In this document: positions 3,637 through 5,130 of the stretch, in pieces
Layout: each line of letters opens with the position of its first letter
Numbering within the stretch: position 1 is the stretch's first letter
Assembly (NCBI GenBank): GCA_016185555.1
Contig: JACPNI010000031.1
Location: 1 to 5,130 of the forward strand
Source: Candidatus Woesearchaeota archaeon
GTDB lineage: Archaea > Nanobdellota > Nanobdellia > SCGC-AAA011-G17 > JACPNG01
Length of the DNA: 5,130 bases
Direction: 5' to 3'
The notes under the pieces: model-generated
What the model was told of the DNA's origin: nothing
The model's database searches: none
What the model saw: only the letters and a program-made list of their open reading frames with translations
Program-made: the position numbers and the translations under genes

Positions 3637-5130
3637 ATGGCTAAAAAATTTTATATAACTACTGCAATTGATTATGTAAATGCAAGACCACATATTGGGC
3701 ACGCTTTTGAAAAAGTCTTGGCAGATACAATAGCTAGATGGCACCGTCTTTTGGGTGAAGATGTTTTTTTTCTTACTGGGGTAGATGAGAATGCACAAAA
3801 AAATGTTGAGGCAGCAATTAAGGCTGGAATTCCGACAAGAGAATTTGTAGATAAAAATGCTAAATTCTTTTTAGAACTATGTCGGAAGCTAAACATTTCT
3901 TACTCTGATTTTATTAGAACTACTGCAAAAGAGCATGAAGTTGTAGTTTACAAGTTATTTAAAAAAATTATTGCAAACGGCGATATCTACAAGGGAGAAT
4001 ATTCTGGGTTGTATTGTGTTGGGTGTGAAACTTACTATACAGAAAAAGACCTTGTTGATGGTAAATGTCCGGAACATGAAAAAGAACCAGAATATAGGAA
4101 AGAAGAAGCTTACTTTTTTAGATTAAGTAAATATAGGAAAGAATTACTCAAATTTATTCCAAATTACGTAATCCCAGAGTCCAAAAGAAATGAGGCCCTA
4201 GTTAGAATAAATGAGGAGCTAATAGATATTTGTATTAGTAGAAAGAATGCTAAATGGGGGATAGATTTTCCAAACGATAAGGATTATAAAATCTGGGTTT
4301 GGATAGAAGCCCTTATTAACTATGTTTCGGGTTTAAAAAATAAAGAAAAAAAGTATTGGCCGGCACAGTTGCATGTAATAGGTAAAGGCATCAATTGGTT
4401 TCATTCGGTTATATGGCCGGCATTATTGCTTTCCGCAAAGTATCCGCTTCCGAAGAAACTTCTTGTGCATGGCTATCTTATTTTAGGTGGTAAAAAAATA
4501 TCAAAAACCTTAGGAAATGTAGTTGATCCTCTTGAATTACTAGAAAAATACTCCGTTGATTCTGTGCGTTTCTCTTTATTACGGTGTTCTGTATTTGAAG
4601 ATTCAGATTTTTCAGAAGGAAATTTAGTAGAACGTCACAATAATGAACTGGCAAATGATTTAGGTAATCTAGTTAGTAGAACATTAACTTTAGCGGAGGT
4701 TAATTTTAATTCAAATATTAAAAAATCAAAATTAGATAAAGAGTTAACTTCTAAATTAAATATTAAAAAAATTCAAGAATATATGGATAAATATGAATTA
4801 AATAATGCATTAAATGAAATATGGAAATTTGTAAGAGATTGTAATAAGCACATTAATGAAGAGAAACCATGGGAAATGGAAAAAAAAGAAATGGAAAATC
4901 ATCTTTATACTATTATAGACTCTTTAAGGATTATCTCAATATTACTTAGTCCATTTATTCCAAAAACATCAGAAGAGATAAGTAAACAATTGGGAGTTAA
5001 ATTAAGTAATAGTATTAAAGATTGTAAATTTGGGATCATTAAAAATTATAAAATTAACAAAGGAGATATATTATTTAAAAAAATTGAAGTAAAAAAAGAA
5101 GTTAAAGAAATTAAACCTGATATTAAGGAG
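3637..5130 (+). CDS. metG: Methionyl-tRNA synthetase (3' partial)
   Basis: Class I aminoacyl-tRNA synthetase that charges tRNA-Met in the cytoplasm. 498 codons are open from the ATG to the window edge with no stop. Landmarks: FYITTAIDYVNARPHIGHAF with the HIGH motif at 19-22; LTGVDENAQK (46-55) in place of the usual TGTDEHGQK; one zinc knuckle C127-x2-C130-x13-C144-x2-H147; KEEAYFFRLSKY (153-164); VWIEALINY (221-229) where most have VWFDALINY; WFHSVIWPALL (254-264); HGYLILGGKKISKT with KISKT (287-291) as the KMSKS loop; then the helical anticodon-binding domain from about 325 with EKPWE. The final Lys/Glu-rich segment ending KPDIKE is the linker that often precedes an EMAPII-type tRNA-binding domain, expected just past the edge. 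The single knuckle marks a bacterial-type enzyme. Start: the first ATG, right before FYITT, with a TATA box at -26 and no Shine-Dalgarno. Confidence 0.95.
   Translation, partial: MAKKFYITTAIDYVNARPHIGHAFEKVLADTIARWHRLLGEDVFFLTGVDENAQKNVEAAIKAGIPTREFVDKNAKFFLELCRKLNISYSDFIRTTAKEHEVVVYKLFKKIIANGDIYKGEYSGLYCVGCETYYTEKDLVDGKCPEHEKEPEYRKEEAYFFRLSKYRKELLKFIPNYVIPESKRNEALVRINEELIDICISRKNAKWGIDFPNDKDYKIWVWIEALINYVSGLKNKEKKYWPAQLHVIGKGINWFHSVIWPALLLSAKYPLPKKLLVHGYLILGGKKISKTLGNVVDPLELLEKYSVDSVRFSLLRCSVFEDSDFSEGNLVERHNNELANDLGNLVSRTLTLAEVNFNSNIKKSKLDKELTSKLNIKKIQEYMDKYELNNALNEIWKFVRDCNKHINEEKPWEMEKKEMENHLYTIIDSLRIISILLSPFIPKTSEEISKQLGVKLSNSIKDCKFGIIKNYKINKGDILFKKIEVKKEVKEIKPDIKE

Noticed and set aside
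3672..3896. Open frame on the - strand inside metG
   Set aside because: Antisense to the conserved HIGH and TGVDEN region of the synthetase.
1..5130. CRISPR array, insertion sequence or long direct repeats
   Set aside because: No regularly spaced repeats, transposase-like sequence or terminal inverted repeats were found by eye on either strand.

Overview
The window looks like a piece of an AT-rich archaeal genome, probably a small-genome DPANN lineage such as Woesearchaeota or a relative. The evidence is indirect. TATA-like boxes sit 26-28 bases upstream of the tRNA 5' end, the metG start and the tlpA start, which is archaeal promoter spacing. The metG and tlpA transcripts would be nearly leaderless, and the tRNA gene does not encode CCA. 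Against this, the methionyl-tRNA synthetase is of the bacterial single-zinc-knuckle type and one small gene has a strong Shine-Dalgarno sequence, so a Patescibacteria (CPR) bacterium is not excluded.

Left half, + strand, 1-2748: a compact thiol/metal gene cluster. It starts with the 3' part of a mercuric reductase-like flavoprotein (MerA type, CxxxxC redox centre and a C-terminal Cys-Cys pair). Next come a membrane-anchored thioredoxin-fold protein with CPSC (1379-1957), a four-helix membrane protein with an intramembrane CPVC-x-x-P motif whose second half resembles the MerF/MerT mercury transporters (1960-2469), a short stretch that looks like a frameshifted small gene (2462-2588), and a 52-residue cysteine-rich protein (2590-2748). 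Gaps and overlaps between these genes are only a few bases, so they are probably one operon. Read together, they suggest a mercury (or other soft-metal) uptake and reduction pathway. In it the thioredoxin-like protein would take the place of MerP outside the membrane, the CPVC protein would carry the ion across, and MerA would reduce it inside. That functional reading is inference.

Middle, - strand, 2723-3241: a TlpA/ResA-like thioredoxin lipoprotein (WCPFC). Its C-terminus appears cut short, and its 3' end overlaps the end of the cysteine-rich gene.

Right half: a tRNA-Gly(CCC) gene on the - strand (3490-3561) is followed 8 bases later by a DUF5522 small protein (3299-3481), apparently as one transcript. 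Divergently, metG (methionyl-tRNA synthetase) starts at 3637 on the + strand and runs off the right edge. The 75-base divergent region holds two separate TATA boxes. No insertion sequence, CRISPR array, rRNA or origin was seen.
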